Source of the DNA: Rhizobium sp. AAP43
Lineage (GTDB): Bacteria; Pseudomonadota; Alphaproteobacteria; Rhizobiales; Rhizobiaceae
DNA: 64,000 nucleotides
Assembly (NCBI RefSeq): GCF_001296045.1
Contig: NZ_LJHS01000061.1
Coordinates: 1-64,000 of the forward strand
Reading direction: 5' to 3'
Positions 8,166 through 16,819 of the stretch are shown here, piece by piece. A model generated the notes under the pieces. The model made no database searches. It had not been told where the DNA came from and was given only the letters and a program-made list of their open reading frames with translations. Positions within the stretch are counted from its first letter, which is position 1. Every line of letters begins with the position of its first letter. The translations under genes were made by a program, and so were the position numbers.

Positions 8166-11100
8166 GTGCAACAGAATCTCATGACCTCCAGGCGTTTTGC
8201 GCCACTCTTCTGGACCCAGTTCCTTTCGGCCTTCAACGATAATTTCTTGAAGAACACCCTGGTCTTCCTGATCCTTGCGACTGTGGCCGCGGATCAGGCC
8301 GCCTCGCTGGTCACGCTTGCCGGTGCTGTCTTCATGGCGCCGTTCCTCCTCTTCTCGGCCCTGGGCGGTGAGCTTGCCGACAAGTTCGACAAGGCTGTCA
8401 TGGCAGAGCGTCTGAAGCGGGTGGAACTTGTGGCCGCAGCCGTTGCGGTGCTTGGGCTTGCCTTCCATTCGATCACGGTCCTGATGATCGCACTCTTCCT
8501 TTTCGGTATCATTTCCGCGCTGTTCGGTCCGGTCAAATACGGCATCCTTCCCGATCATCTGGAGCGCAAGGACCTGCCGCGCGCCAATGCCTGGATTGAG
8601 GGCGCAACCTTCATAGCGATCCTGGCCGGCACGCTTGTCGCAGGTCTTGCGGCCACCGATGGCGTTGATCCCTGGCTTTTCGGACCGATGATGCTCGGTC
8701 TTGCGGTTGCCTGCTGGCTGTCCAGTCGCTTTATTCCCCGCGTCGGCGCCAAGGCGCCGGATCTTGCCATCGAGCACAATGTGTTCCGCTCGACAGGCCG
8801 CCTTGTCAATGCGCTGCGTGGCGACAAGCGCCTGTGGCGTTCGGCATTGATGGCCTCCTGGTTCTGGCTCGTTGGGGCCATCGTGCTCTCGCTGCTCCCG
8901 CCGATGGTGAAGGGCAATCTCGGCGGCAGCGAAACCGCGATCACCGCTTATCTCGCCGTCTTCGCGCTTGCCGTGGGTGCAGGTTCTGCCATCGCGGCCT
9001 GGATGTCGGCTGGCCGCATCGTGCTTCTGCCGGCCCCTGTCGGCACCCTGATCATGGGCCTCTTCGGTCTTGATCTCGCCTGGAGTGTCGCCCAGGTGGA
9101 TGTCACAACTCCTGCCGCATCTCTTTCGGCCTTCTTCGCGGGCCCTTATACGATCCGCATTGCGATTGATCTGGCCGGTATGGCGATTGCCGGCGCCTTC
9201 CTCGTTGTGCCCACATTTGCGGCACTGCAGGCCTGGGCGGAAGAGGAGCATCGCTCGCGCGTCATTGGTGCCGCCAATGTACTGTCGGCCGGTTTCATGA
9301 CGGTGGGTGGCGGTGTGGTTGCCGCCCTGCAGGCCGCCGGTGCTGCAACCCCAATGCTTCTGGCTGGACTTGCGGTCACCAACATTGTTGCATCCTGGGT
9401 CATGCTGCGCACGCTGCCGACCAACGCTTTCCGTGATTTCATCTCTATTCTGTTCCGCGCATTCCTGCGGCTTGAGGTCGATGGCCTCGACAATCTGAAA
9501 AAGGCCGGTAAGGCGCCGATCATCGCGCTCAACCATGTCTCCTTCCTCGACGGTGCATTGGCGCTGGCGCTCACCGAAGACGAGCCAACCTTTGCCGTCG
9601 ACTACACCATTGCTCAGGCCTGGTGGGTGAAACCCTTCCTCAAGATGTGCAACTTCCTGCCGCTCGATCCCTCTAAGCCGATGGCGACGCGCACGCTGAT
9701 CAAGACGGTCAACAATGGCGAGCCGCTGGTCATCTTCCCTGAAGGTCGCATCACGGTGACGGGCGCGCTGATGAAGGTCTATGACGGTGCGGCCATGGTG
9801 GCTGACAAAACCGGCGCGATGGTCGTTCCGGTCCGCATAGACGGGCTGGAAAAGAGCTATTTCTCGCGCCTCTCCGCGCAGCATGTACGCAGGCGGCTTT
9901 TCCCAAAGGTAAAGGTGACGATCCTGCCGCCGGTCCGCCTGACGGTTCCTGCTGAGTTGAAGGGTCGCAAGCGCCGCATGGCGGCGGGCGCAGAACTCTA
10001 TCAGGTGATGTCCATGCTGATGTTCACCACGACCAATACCAGCACCACCGTGCTCGAAAAGATCATCGAAACGGCGACGGATCGCGGCATGGGCCGTCTG
10101 GCGATCCAGGACCCGGTGACCGGTTCCCTGACCTATGCCAAGCTGCTGACCGGTGCCGCAGTCCTCGGCGCCAAGTTCCGCAACCTCTATCCCGATGACG
10201 AAACGCTCGGCGTTCTGCTTCCCAATGCCAATGGATCCGTCGCCACGCTTCTCGGCGTCATGTCCGCTGGCAAAGTTCCGGCCATGCTCAACTTCACGGC
10301 CGGTTCCAGCAATATCCTGTCGGCCTGCAAGGCAGCTGGCGTGCGCCGCGTGCTGACGTCTCGTGCCTTCGTTACGCAGGCCAAGCTCGGTCCAGTGCTG
10401 GATGACATGGCGAAGGCGGTCGAGATCGTCTGGCTCGACGACCTGCGCCAGACCATTGGCTTTGCAGACAAGGCGCTGGGCTTCCTGCGCAAGGGGCGGC
10501 CGCTGGCGAAGCGCAAGGCAGATGATGCCGCGGTGATCCTGTTCACCTCAGGCTCGGAAGGTACGCCAAAGGGTGTCGTGCTCACCCACCGCAACATCCT
10601 GTCGAATGCCGCGCAGGCCGCGTCCCGCATCGATTTCCACGCTGGCGACAAGGTGTTCAACATCCTGCCGGTGTTCCACTCCTTCGGCCTGACCGCTGGC
10701 ACCATCCTACCGCTGGTCTCCGGCGTGCCGGTCTATTTCTATCCGTCGCCACTGCACTACCGGATCATCCCGGAGCTGATCTATTCCTCCAATGCCACTA
10801 TCATCTTTGGTACGGATACCTTCCTCAACGGCTATGCCCGGACGGCGCATCCCTATGATTTCCGCTCCATCCGCTATTGCTTCGCCGGAGCCGAACCGGT
10901 GCGTGCCACGACACGTGCGCTCTACATGGAAAAGTTCGGCGTGCGCATTCTCGAAGGCTATGGTGTGACGGAAGCCGCACCGGTCATCGCGCTTAACACG
11001 CCGATGTTCAATAAGGCCGGTAGCGTCGGCAAGATCATGCCAGGTATGGAATACCGGCTGGACGCCGTGCCGGGTGTCGATGACGGCGGGCGTCTGTTCG

Positions 11101-11564
11101 TGCGCGGCGCCAATGTCATGGCGGGTTATCTCCGGGCCGAAAACCCCGGCGTGTTGGAGCCGACCCCGGATGGCTGGCATGACACTGGCGACATCGTCAC
11201 GGTCGACGACGAAGGGTTCATCACCATCCGGGGCCGCGCCAAGCGTTTCGCCAAGATTGGCGGGGAAATGGTCTCGCTGGCGGCCGTCGAGGCCCTGGCT
11301 GGCGAACTTTGGTCCGGAAAACTCTCCGTTGTCGTCTCGCTTCCCGATGCCCGCAAAGGAGAACGTCTGGTGCTGCTGACGGATCAGCCCGACGCGACCC
11401 GCGCCGCATTCCTGCGCTTTGCGAAGGAAAAGGGGGCTATGGACATGATGGTGCCAGCCGAGGTCCAGGTCGGCACGGTGCCTGTACTCGGCTCCGGCAA
11501 GGTCGACTTTGTCAGTGCGCAGAAGATGCTGTCAGAGCGAGCGAAATCCGAAGAGGCGGCTTGA
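8166..11564 (+). CDS. aas: LplT-PlsC-acyl-ACP synthetase fusion (lysophospholipid repair)
   Basis: A 1132-residue three-part protein. Residues 1-415 are a major-facilitator lysophospholipid flippase (LplT-like, starting FAPLFWTQFLSAFNDNFLKN). Residues 425-620 are a PlsC acyltransferase with NHVSFLDGA (HX4D) and FPEGRITVTG. Residues 640-1120 are an AMP-forming acyl-ACP synthetase with FTSGSEGTPKG, GYGVTEAAP and GWHDTGD. In E. coli LplT and Aas are separate proteins; together they flip and re-acylate lysophosphatidylethanolamine. The start is a GTG at 8166 with GGGAG seven bases upstream; ATG at 8181 is the alternative. It follows the membrane-stress genes, a sensible neighbourhood for a membrane repair enzyme. 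Confidence 0.88.
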   Translation: MQQNLMTSRRFAPLFWTQFLSAFNDNFLKNTLVFLILATVAADQAASLVTLAGAVFMAPFLLFSALGGELADKFDKAVMAERLKRVELVAAAVAVLGLAFHSITVLMIALFLFGIISALFGPVKYGILPDHLERKDLPRANAWIEGATFIAILAGTLVAGLAATDGVDPWLFGPMMLGLAVACWLSSRFIPRVGAKAPDLAIEHNVFRSTGRLVNALRGDKRLWRSALMASWFWLVGAIVLSLLPPMVKGNLGGSETAITAYLAVFALAVGAGSAIAAWMSAGRIVLLPAPVGTLIMGLFGLDLAWSVAQVDVTTPAASLSAFFAGPYTIRIAIDLAGMAIAGAFLVVPTFAALQAWAEEEHRSRVIGAANVLSAGFMTVGGGVVAALQAAGAATPMLLAGLAVTNIVASWVMLRTLPTNAFRDFISILFRAFLRLEVDGLDNLKKAGKAPIIALNHVSFLDGALALALTEDEPTFAVDYTIAQAWWVKPFLKMCNFLPLDPSKPMATRTLIKTVNNGEPLVIFPEGRITVTGALMKVYDGAAMVADKTGAMVVPVRIDGLEKSYFSRLSAQHVRRRLFPKVKVTILPPVRLTVPAELKGRKRRMAAGAELYQVMSMLMFTTTNTSTTVLEKIIETATDRGMGRLAIQDPVTGSLTYAKLLTGAAVLGAKFRNLYPDDETLGVLLPNANGSVATLLGVMSAGKVPAMLNFTAGSSNILSACKAAGVRRVLTSRAFVTQAKLGPVLDDMAKAVEIVWLDDLRQTIGFADKALGFLRKGRPLAKRKADDAAVILFTSGSEGTPKGVVLTHRNILSNAAQAASRIDFHAGDKVFNILPVFHSFGLTAGTILPLVSGVPVYFYPSPLHYRIIPELIYSSNATIIFGTDTFLNGYARTAHPYDFRSIRYCFAGAEPVRATTRALYMEKFGVRILEGYGVTEAAPVIALNTPMFNKAGSVGKIMPGMEYRLDAVPGVDDGGRLFVRGANVMAGYLRAENPGVLEPTPDGWHDTGDIVTVDDEGFITIRGRAKRFAKIGGEMVSLAAVEALAGELWSGKLSVVVSLPDARKGERLVLLTDQPDATRAAFLRFAKEKGAMDMMVPAEVQVGTVPVLGSGKVDFVSAQKMLSERAKSEEAA

Positions 11565-11575
11565 CCGCTTGATGA

Positions 11576-11597
11576 GGGGTCGGCGAAGGCCGGCCCC
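11576..11597. terminator. terminator hairpin between convergent genes
   Basis: A nine-pair stem (one G-U pair) with GAAG loop lies between the end of the aas-like gene and the end of the minus-strand nitroreductase gene. The T-run is short (TT), so confidence is moderate. Confidence 0.45.
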
Positions 11598-11598
11598 T

Positions 11599-12606
11599 TC
11601 AGTCCATGAGCACAAGCTCTGGCGCTGGCAGGCGATATTTCGCCATGCCGGCAGGTGCGGGACCGACGCGCAGCACATTGATCAGGCGATGACCGGATGG
11701 CACGGCAAAACGTTGGCCCATCGCCTCTGCGGCCTCAGGCATGTCAGCCAGTGATGCCATCGGCCAGCCCGCAAGACGAAGCCGGGAAAAGCCCAGCCAG
11801 AATCGATAGAAGGCCCGGCCCGTCGTGACCGGGCTTTCGTCAAATGGGCGGTAAAACAGCAGACAAGCCGTCGCACTCAGGGTCTTGGCGGCTTCGGAGA
11901 CCAGCGATTTGCCAAGCCTCAAACGATCCGCAATGTCGAACAGCGGAGACGCCAGCACCTTGCCGGCGAGTGCGCCTTCTAGCCGGCCCATATGCAGGGC
12001 CTCAAGGTTGAGCCCATCCGTCGCGTAATTCGGGTGTCCCAGCGAAAGCCGCATCCAGCTGACGAGTTCGTCGCGGAAGGCGCAGTCCCTCATGATGCCA
12101 AGGCTCGTCTCGTCATTGAGGGTTGCGACAAAGGACAGCGCCTCCGGGCCGGAAGCGGAGATCACGTCATCCTGCTGCGCTACCCACCCATCGAGCGCCA
12201 TCCGGATCTCGGCGGTAGTGGGGCAAAATGCCCCGCGCCAGGTGAAGCGCTTTTCCGCATAGGCGGAGAGGTCTGAGGCCTTCGCCTCACCGCCAAGCGT
12301 GAGGCGTGCCGCCAGCCGGTAGCCGGCACGGACTTCGAGATCCTGAGCCCAGCAGTCCTCGACGCTCGCGCCGAGACCACGATCAGCCAGTGCCATTACC
12401 ATGCCTTCAAGCGCCGTACCGCAGGACAGACCCATGTCGCGTCCGGTTGGGTCTCCAACGGCGAGATGGCGAGAGAGGTCTGCCAGTACGAGAAGCCGAC
12501 CAGTCTCGTCCATGGCAAAGCGAGCCGGCTGGGTATTGTGGACGGACGGCGCGCGATTGGCCTCGGCGGCAAGTGTCTGGAAAGTGGAGAGATCGAGCTG
12601 GGTCAT
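11599..12606 (-). CDS. Acg-type nitroreductase-superfamily FMN protein
   Basis: A 335-residue member of the nitroreductase superfamily closest in style to the mycobacterial Acg/Rv3131 group. The hallmark is APSVHNTQP near the N-terminus (about residues 18-26), then TGRDMGLSCGTALEGMVMAL and a second half with RLRLGKSLVSEAAKTL and YRFWLGFSRLRLAGWPMA. Acg proteins bind FMN but may not have classical nitroreductase activity. It is the last gene of a five-gene overlapping set; its ATG overlaps the stop of the GNAT-like gene by four bases. In mycobacteria an E1-like and a nitroreductase domain occur fused in one protein (Rv1355c type), which supports a shared pathway with the E1-like gene here. Substrate unknown. 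Confidence 0.75.
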   Translation of the reverse strand: MTQLDLSTFQTLAAEANRAPSVHNTQPARFAMDETGRLLVLADLSRHLAVGDPTGRDMGLSCGTALEGMVMALADRGLGASVEDCWAQDLEVRAGYRLAARLTLGGEAKASDLSAYAEKRFTWRGAFCPTTAEIRMALDGWVAQQDDVISASGPEALSFVATLNDETSLGIMRDCAFRDELVSWMRLSLGHPNYATDGLNLEALHMGRLEGALAGKVLASPLFDIADRLRLGKSLVSEAAKTLSATACLLFYRPFDESPVTTGRAFYRFWLGFSRLRLAGWPMASLADMPEAAEAMGQRFAVPSGHRLINVLRVGPAPAGMAKYRLPAPELVLMD

Positions 12607-13709
12607 AGGGTCTTGCCAAAGAGATGAAGTTTATGAAGTGGTCGAGCACCGGCCTTCTCAGCCTGACGAAGGCTTGCGGCATTGGAGTCGGCAATCCAGG
12701 TGCCGCCGACAGTCTGATATCCAGCGGATTTCATCTGGCCAAGCACATGGGCGAGCATCAGGGGATTAAGCCCTCGACCCTGAAAAGCAGGTTTGACACC
12801 CTGAAAGATGACGACCGCCCGGCGTCGTTTCAGCCGATGTTTGATCAGATGCCACGGCGCGGAAAGTCCGATGCGCGATCCCATGGCCTTCAGCATCGGG
12901 TTCACATCAGGGATGGCAATAACCGCGCCTGCCGGAGCCCCGTCCTTTTCGGCGACGGCGGAGATGCGGGGATCCATGATCCATTTCATCTCCTTGGCCT
13001 GAAACTCATATTCTGCCCGGCTGACCGGCACGAACATCGGGTTGTCGATGAAGCTCTCGTTGAGGATCAGCCGCGAGTCTTCCAGTCGCCGATCGAGTGT
13101 GGAGCGCTGGATCGGCGAAAAGGCAAAGCCGTCAGCGAGCAGCGCCTGCATCGCGGAACTCTTCAGAATGCCGTCGAGAGGGGCTGTGCGCAGATCGATC
13201 TCGAAAGTGGTCATAGGAAAGGATGGGCTGTAGCCGCGGCTTTCCAGAAGCTTCGGCAAATGGGGTGGTCCCCAGATCTGGTCCGTGTAGGGAGCATGCT
13301 CGAAACCGTCGGTCATGATGCCGATCTGCTGCATGGCCGTCAGATTGAAATTGCCGATGATCTCGGAAAAGCCGCGGCTTCGGCCCCAGTCTTCCGCGCG
13401 CTCAAGCAGGCTTGCGGCTACTTGTTCATCATCGACACAATCGAAGTATCCGAAATAGCAGCGGCCGAGGCCGAACCGAAGGTTCGAGGCGCGATGGACA
13501 TGGGCGGTGATACGGCCGCGGACCGCCCCGTTTTCATGCGCGGTGAAAATGGCGAAATCGTCGGCAGTCTCGAAGAGCGGGTTGGTCTTGGCCGAGAGAA
13601 AGCGCCGAAGATCGCTCAGCATCGGAGAGATATAGGGCGAGGCTTTGCCATATGCGGCAAAGGGCGCCGCGAAAAAGGCGTTGATGTCACCCTCACGGAT
13701 GTCGATCAT
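12603..13709 (-). CDS. double-domain GNAT-fold acyltransferase-like protein
   Basis: A 368-residue protein. The C-terminal third has a clear GNAT acetyl-CoA loop, VKPAFQGRGLNPLMLAHVLGQ (about residues 303-323), followed by GGTWIADSNAASLRQAEKAGA, the usual end of the fold. The N-terminal half (with CYFGYFDCVDDEQVAASLLERAEDWGRSRG) looks like a second, degenerate GNAT unit. It belongs to a family often labelled only as N-acetyltransferase. Its start overlaps the membrane-protein stop by 17 bases and its stop overlaps the nitroreductase start by four. It could transfer an acyl or aminoacyl group in the same pathway as the E1-like protein; this is inference. Confidence 0.65.
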   Translation of the reverse strand: MIDIREGDINAFFAAPFAAYGKASPYISPMLSDLRRFLSAKTNPLFETADDFAIFTAHENGAVRGRITAHVHRASNLRFGLGRCYFGYFDCVDDEQVAASLLERAEDWGRSRGFSEIIGNFNLTAMQQIGIMTDGFEHAPYTDQIWGPPHLPKLLESRGYSPSFPMTTFEIDLRTAPLDGILKSSAMQALLADGFAFSPIQRSTLDRRLEDSRLILNESFIDNPMFVPVSRAEYEFQAKEMKWIMDPRISAVAEKDGAPAGAVIAIPDVNPMLKAMGSRIGLSAPWHLIKHRLKRRRAVVIFQGVKPAFQGRGLNPLMLAHVLGQMKSAGYQTVGGTWIADSNAASLRQAEKAGARPLHKLHLFGKTL

Positions 13710-14898
13710 GGGTCCGCTCCGAGATTAACAAGGCCATGCGCTGGACGACTTTCAATTCCGTTTCTGCGCCGGGCGTGGCGGAGACGGAGGGCATGTTGAG
13801 TGCAATCAGCCGGAAGGGTTTCTTGGAGACGAGCATGACATGCGTCGCCTCGTATTTTTCGAAGAGCCAGGCCAGTTGCTCGATTTCCGCTTCGGATAGT
13901 GCCGATGTTTCCGAGGCGCGCAGCAGCGGCCGGGCGGAGAGAAGCGTCTTGAGGCTGGTCAGATCGAGGTCGGCGAGATCCGTCTCTTCCAGCAGCAGGG
14001 CGCCCTCCACCATGGGATGGATCTGCAATTCCTTGAGAAAGCCCATGGTGTCGTCGATGCGGTCTTCGGCAAGGTGGCGAATGAGGCTCTGGCGCCGCTG
14101 TTCCATGCGCAGGCTGAGACTGTCCTTCCAAATCACGGCAACGAGGGCGGCAGAAGTGACAACACTTGCCGTCCGGATCAGCGCTGCCGTGTCGAAGCCC
14201 GCCTCCAGCACGATGGCAAGCGCTGCAATGAGCGATACTGCTGTCAGAATGACAAACGAGACCACGGTGTCGCGGTGGCTGACCGTGCGTTGGCCAAGGC
14301 TGATCAGCAGCCAGCAGAGAAAGAGGATTGCCACGCCGCCAAGCCGCACGGGAAAGTCCACATGGGTGGAGCGAAAGTCGGTAATCAAGAGCGGCAGAAT
14401 AAGGAGCAAAGACAGGGCTATCCGGTCGACAGCCTGGTTTTCAGCTCGCGATAGGCTCTTGCGATCCCGCGTAACGGCCATGTGGCCTGCAAGGGCGAGG
14501 GTCAGCAACTGGTAGAGGAAGAGGCCGATCAACAGCCATGGACCGAAGAGCGCGTCGGGGAGGAAGGCAAGCACGGCGAAACTCGCTGCCCCGCCACCGG
14601 CGATCCACTTGGTCAGGGGTGGTGCATGGCGGCGCATCAGGGCTTCGGCAACGAGAACGGCGGCCAGTGGAACCAGGCCGGCGGCAATGATCGTTGCCGC
14701 TTCAAAGACGAAAAAGCCCGTCCACCAGGCCAGGACGCGGCTGACCATCAAGACGGCAAGAACCCGAAGGCCGAACAGGAAGCGGCGTGTCTGCGGGCTG
14801 CCGGCGTCGAAGGAGCGTATCGCGCGGATCAGCACGATCAGGCCGAGAAAGGCCGCAAGCGAAATGAAGGTATCGGCGATCGTCGGCGGGAGGTTCAT
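13693..14898 (-). CDS. seven-helix membrane protein of unknown function
   Basis: A 401-residue protein I do not recognise. About seven hydrophobic helices occupy residues 8-255, then a soluble C-terminal region of about 140 residues begins near WKDSLSLRMEQRRQSLIRHLAEDRIDD. The tail ends with a short alpha/beta segment (ATHVMLVSKKPFRLIALNMPS). No transporter, kinase or protease motif is visible. It lies between the E1-like gene (four-base overlap) and a GNAT-like gene (17-base overlap), so it is made with them. It could anchor the pathway at the membrane or export or sense its product. Confidence 0.7.
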   Translation of the reverse strand: MNLPPTIADTFISLAAFLGLIVLIRAIRSFDAGSPQTRRFLFGLRVLAVLMVSRVLAWWTGFFVFEAATIIAAGLVPLAAVLVAEALMRRHAPPLTKWIAGGGAASFAVLAFLPDALFGPWLLIGLFLYQLLTLALAGHMAVTRDRKSLSRAENQAVDRIALSLLLILPLLITDFRSTHVDFPVRLGGVAILFLCWLLISLGQRTVSHRDTVVSFVILTAVSLIAALAIVLEAGFDTAALIRTASVVTSAALVAVIWKDSLSLRMEQRRQSLIRHLAEDRIDDTMGFLKELQIHPMVEGALLLEETDLADLDLTSLKTLLSARPLLRASETSALSEAEIEQLAWLFEKYEATHVMLVSKKPFRLIALNMPSVSATPGAETELKVVQRMALLISERTHDRHP

Positions 14899-15770
14899 GG
14901 TGCCGCAAGCCGCGTCAGGAAGCGCCGGACCAGAGGGCGCAGCATGGCCGCAATCAATGCATTGCGGGGACGCTCGACCCGGCCGGCATGCGGATTGAAG
15001 AACCAGCCACGGAAATCCGCCCCGTGGGGCTTTCCGAGCACCGCGTTAATTGCCTCATAGGCCATCAGCATGCCGGTCGAGATTACCATGGGGGCAAAGG
15101 ACATGCGGCTGCGTTTGCCGGCGACCACTTCGCCCGCAAGCGCGAGATCGACATGATGGCGCGAAGAAGAATGGACCATCACGTGCTCGGCCTCTGAGAG
15201 GAAAGCCTGGGCGCGCTGGTCCGGGCTGAGGGCATTCCAGGCAGTGCCGATCGTCGGATATCCGAGCCGCTCTTCGGGCATGGGGTCGGTCGGGCGGGTG
15301 ACATAGACCGAGGGTAGGGGCGAGGCATAGGCGTCGATCACCGTTTTGCCGTGGCTGCGGGCGGTGCGATAGAGGAGCAGGCTGGCGCCCAGATCATCCG
15401 TGCCGTTGATCACCACGTCAGCCTCGGAGACGAGGGCCTCCACATGCGCCGTCCATTCGGGTCCAAAGACCGTCACCTTGAGTTCGGGATTGATCGTCAG
15501 GCAGACGTCACGCGTCGCCTCCGCTTTCGGCTGGTCGATCGTGTGAGCGAAACAGAAAACCTGACGATTGAGGTTCGACACCTCAAACTGGTCGATATCC
15601 GCCAGGATCAATTGGCCAATGCCAGCGCGCACCAGCGCCTGGATGGCCGCACCACCCATGCCGCCGGTGCCGCAGACGAAAATGGTGGCATCGTGAAGCC
15701 GCTCTTGCTCGGCCTCGCTGATGAAGCCGATATTGCGGTTGGTGAAAGTGCGGTAGGAGAATTCGCTCAT
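14895..15770 (-). CDS. ThiF/E1-like adenylating enzyme lacking the usual catalytic cysteine
   Basis: A 291-residue E1 (ThiF/MoeB/HesA) superfamily protein expected to adenylate a carboxylate, usually the C-terminus of a small protein or peptide. Visible: nucleotide loop GTGGMGG (34-40), DIDQFEVSNLNRQ (58-70) with the Asn-Arg-Gln group, PKAE (81-84) and GTDDLGAS (123-130), the equivalent of the DxTDN motif. The only cysteines are 33, 73 and 90. None lies in the C-terminal two-thirds where E1 enzymes carry the thioester cysteine and the CxxC zinc pairs. It may thus only activate, or form a mixed anhydride for a neighbour to use. The ATG at 15770 gives an ATGA overlap with the upstream gene. Confidence 0.8.
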   Translation of the reverse strand: MSEFSYRTFTNRNIGFISEAEQERLHDATIFVCGTGGMGGAAIQALVRAGIGQLILADIDQFEVSNLNRQVFCFAHTIDQPKAEATRDVCLTINPELKVTVFGPEWTAHVEALVSEADVVINGTDDLGASLLLYRTARSHGKTVIDAYASPLPSVYVTRPTDPMPEERLGYPTIGTAWNALSPDQRAQAFLSEAEHVMVHSSSRHHVDLALAGEVVAGKRSRMSFAPMVISTGMLMAYEAINAVLGKPHGADFRGWFFNPHAGRVERPRNALIAAMLRPLVRRFLTRLAAP

Positions 15771-16714
15771 CGTTTGGAAGGCCTCAATATGCCCCACTGG
15801 CGGTCACTGTCCATCCAGTGGATGACAGGCAGAACAAGGCGTTGCACGGTCACGATCAGGGCGGCGACGGAAAGGCGGCCGAGTGCATTGCGCGGCACGC
15901 TTTCGAGCAGATAGCGCTGGGCGGCCTCGAGATCGATTTGGCCGATCTGCAGGAGATCGTCGCCGCGGTCATAGTCGAGTTCCGCGGCGCAGAAGTCGTT
16001 ATATTCTGGCTTGCGGTGTTTCGGTGCCGCGTCGAACGTCTTCTTCAGATTGTCGGAACCGCCCGTATAGGCATTCGTGATGACGAAACGGTCCGGGTCG
16101 AAGCCGGCATCAGGACCGACGCCGAAGACATGCCGGTGCGAGCCCATGATCTCGGTTGCGATCAATTGCTTGCGAAGCGCGCGCCGCGCCCCTTGGGTCG
16201 GCGAGGGAAAGACATCGGAAAATGTCTCGGCCACCATGCCAGCGACGGCCGGGACCTGTGTGACATTGGAAATCCACAAGGGCCGCAACTGATTGCGCAG
16301 GAAAAGCAAAAAACAGGTGAGGCCGTAAAGCACCCAGGAAAGCCCCTGGCTGCGCACGGCAGGATCGATCATCACGAGACCGAGATGCAGCACGTCGGTC
16401 GGCTTTCCATAGAGGGAAAGGGAAATGACCGGAAGCGCGTTGAAGGCGACCGGCATGCCATCGGAGACGCGGTAGACGAGGGTTATGATGGTGCGGTTCA
16501 GTGCGTCTTCATGCTCGGAGAAAACGCCATAGTCCAGATCGCCGCCCGGAACGGCACGGGACGCCACGGATTTCAGATCCTGCCTTAGCGCCGCAAGCCC
16601 CGCGGCCTTCATCCAGAGGCCGGGGAACTCGACGATCCGCGCACGAAACTCGGACGAGGTATTGAGCGTCAGGTCGAGGCGCTTCTTGAAGACGATGGAA
16701 AGCGGGTTGAGCAC
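15767..16714 (-). CDS. GNAT-like protein, first gene of the E1 cluster
   Basis: A 315-residue protein with a central GNAT-like core: HLGLVMIDPAVRSQGLSWVLYGL (about residues 122-144) resembles strand 4 plus the acetyl-CoA loop, though RSQGLS departs from the usual R/QxxGxG/A. The N-terminal 60 residues and the C-terminal 100 residues match nothing I recognise. The start is a GTG at 16714 with only a weak GGA upstream. It is the promoter-proximal gene of the five-gene set and overlaps the E1-like gene by ATGA. It could accept the activated group from the E1-like protein. Confidence 0.6.
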   Translation of the reverse strand: MLNPLSIVFKKRLDLTLNTSSEFRARIVEFPGLWMKAAGLAALRQDLKSVASRAVPGGDLDYGVFSEHEDALNRTIITLVYRVSDGMPVAFNALPVISLSLYGKPTDVLHLGLVMIDPAVRSQGLSWVLYGLTCFLLFLRNQLRPLWISNVTQVPAVAGMVAETFSDVFPSPTQGARRALRKQLIATEIMGSHRHVFGVGPDAGFDPDRFVITNAYTGGSDNLKKTFDAAPKHRKPEYNDFCAAELDYDRGDDLLQIGQIDLEAAQRYLLESVPRNALGRLSVAALIVTVQRLVLPVIHWMDSDRQWGILRPSKR

Positions 16715-16819
16715 GGTTCGGATCCAAGGCGCCGCCGGGAGAGCAAGCTCGGTTTGTCGGAGGCGCTATAGTTGCGGCCGAACCCTTTCATTTGCTTTAA
16801 GCGGTGGATCCGTGCTGCC

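Noticed and set aside
14895..15770. Molybdopterin (moeB) or thiamine (thiF) biosynthesis gene
   Set aside because: No sulfur carrier, rhodanese or other moa/thi gene is nearby and the late catalytic and zinc cysteines are absent.
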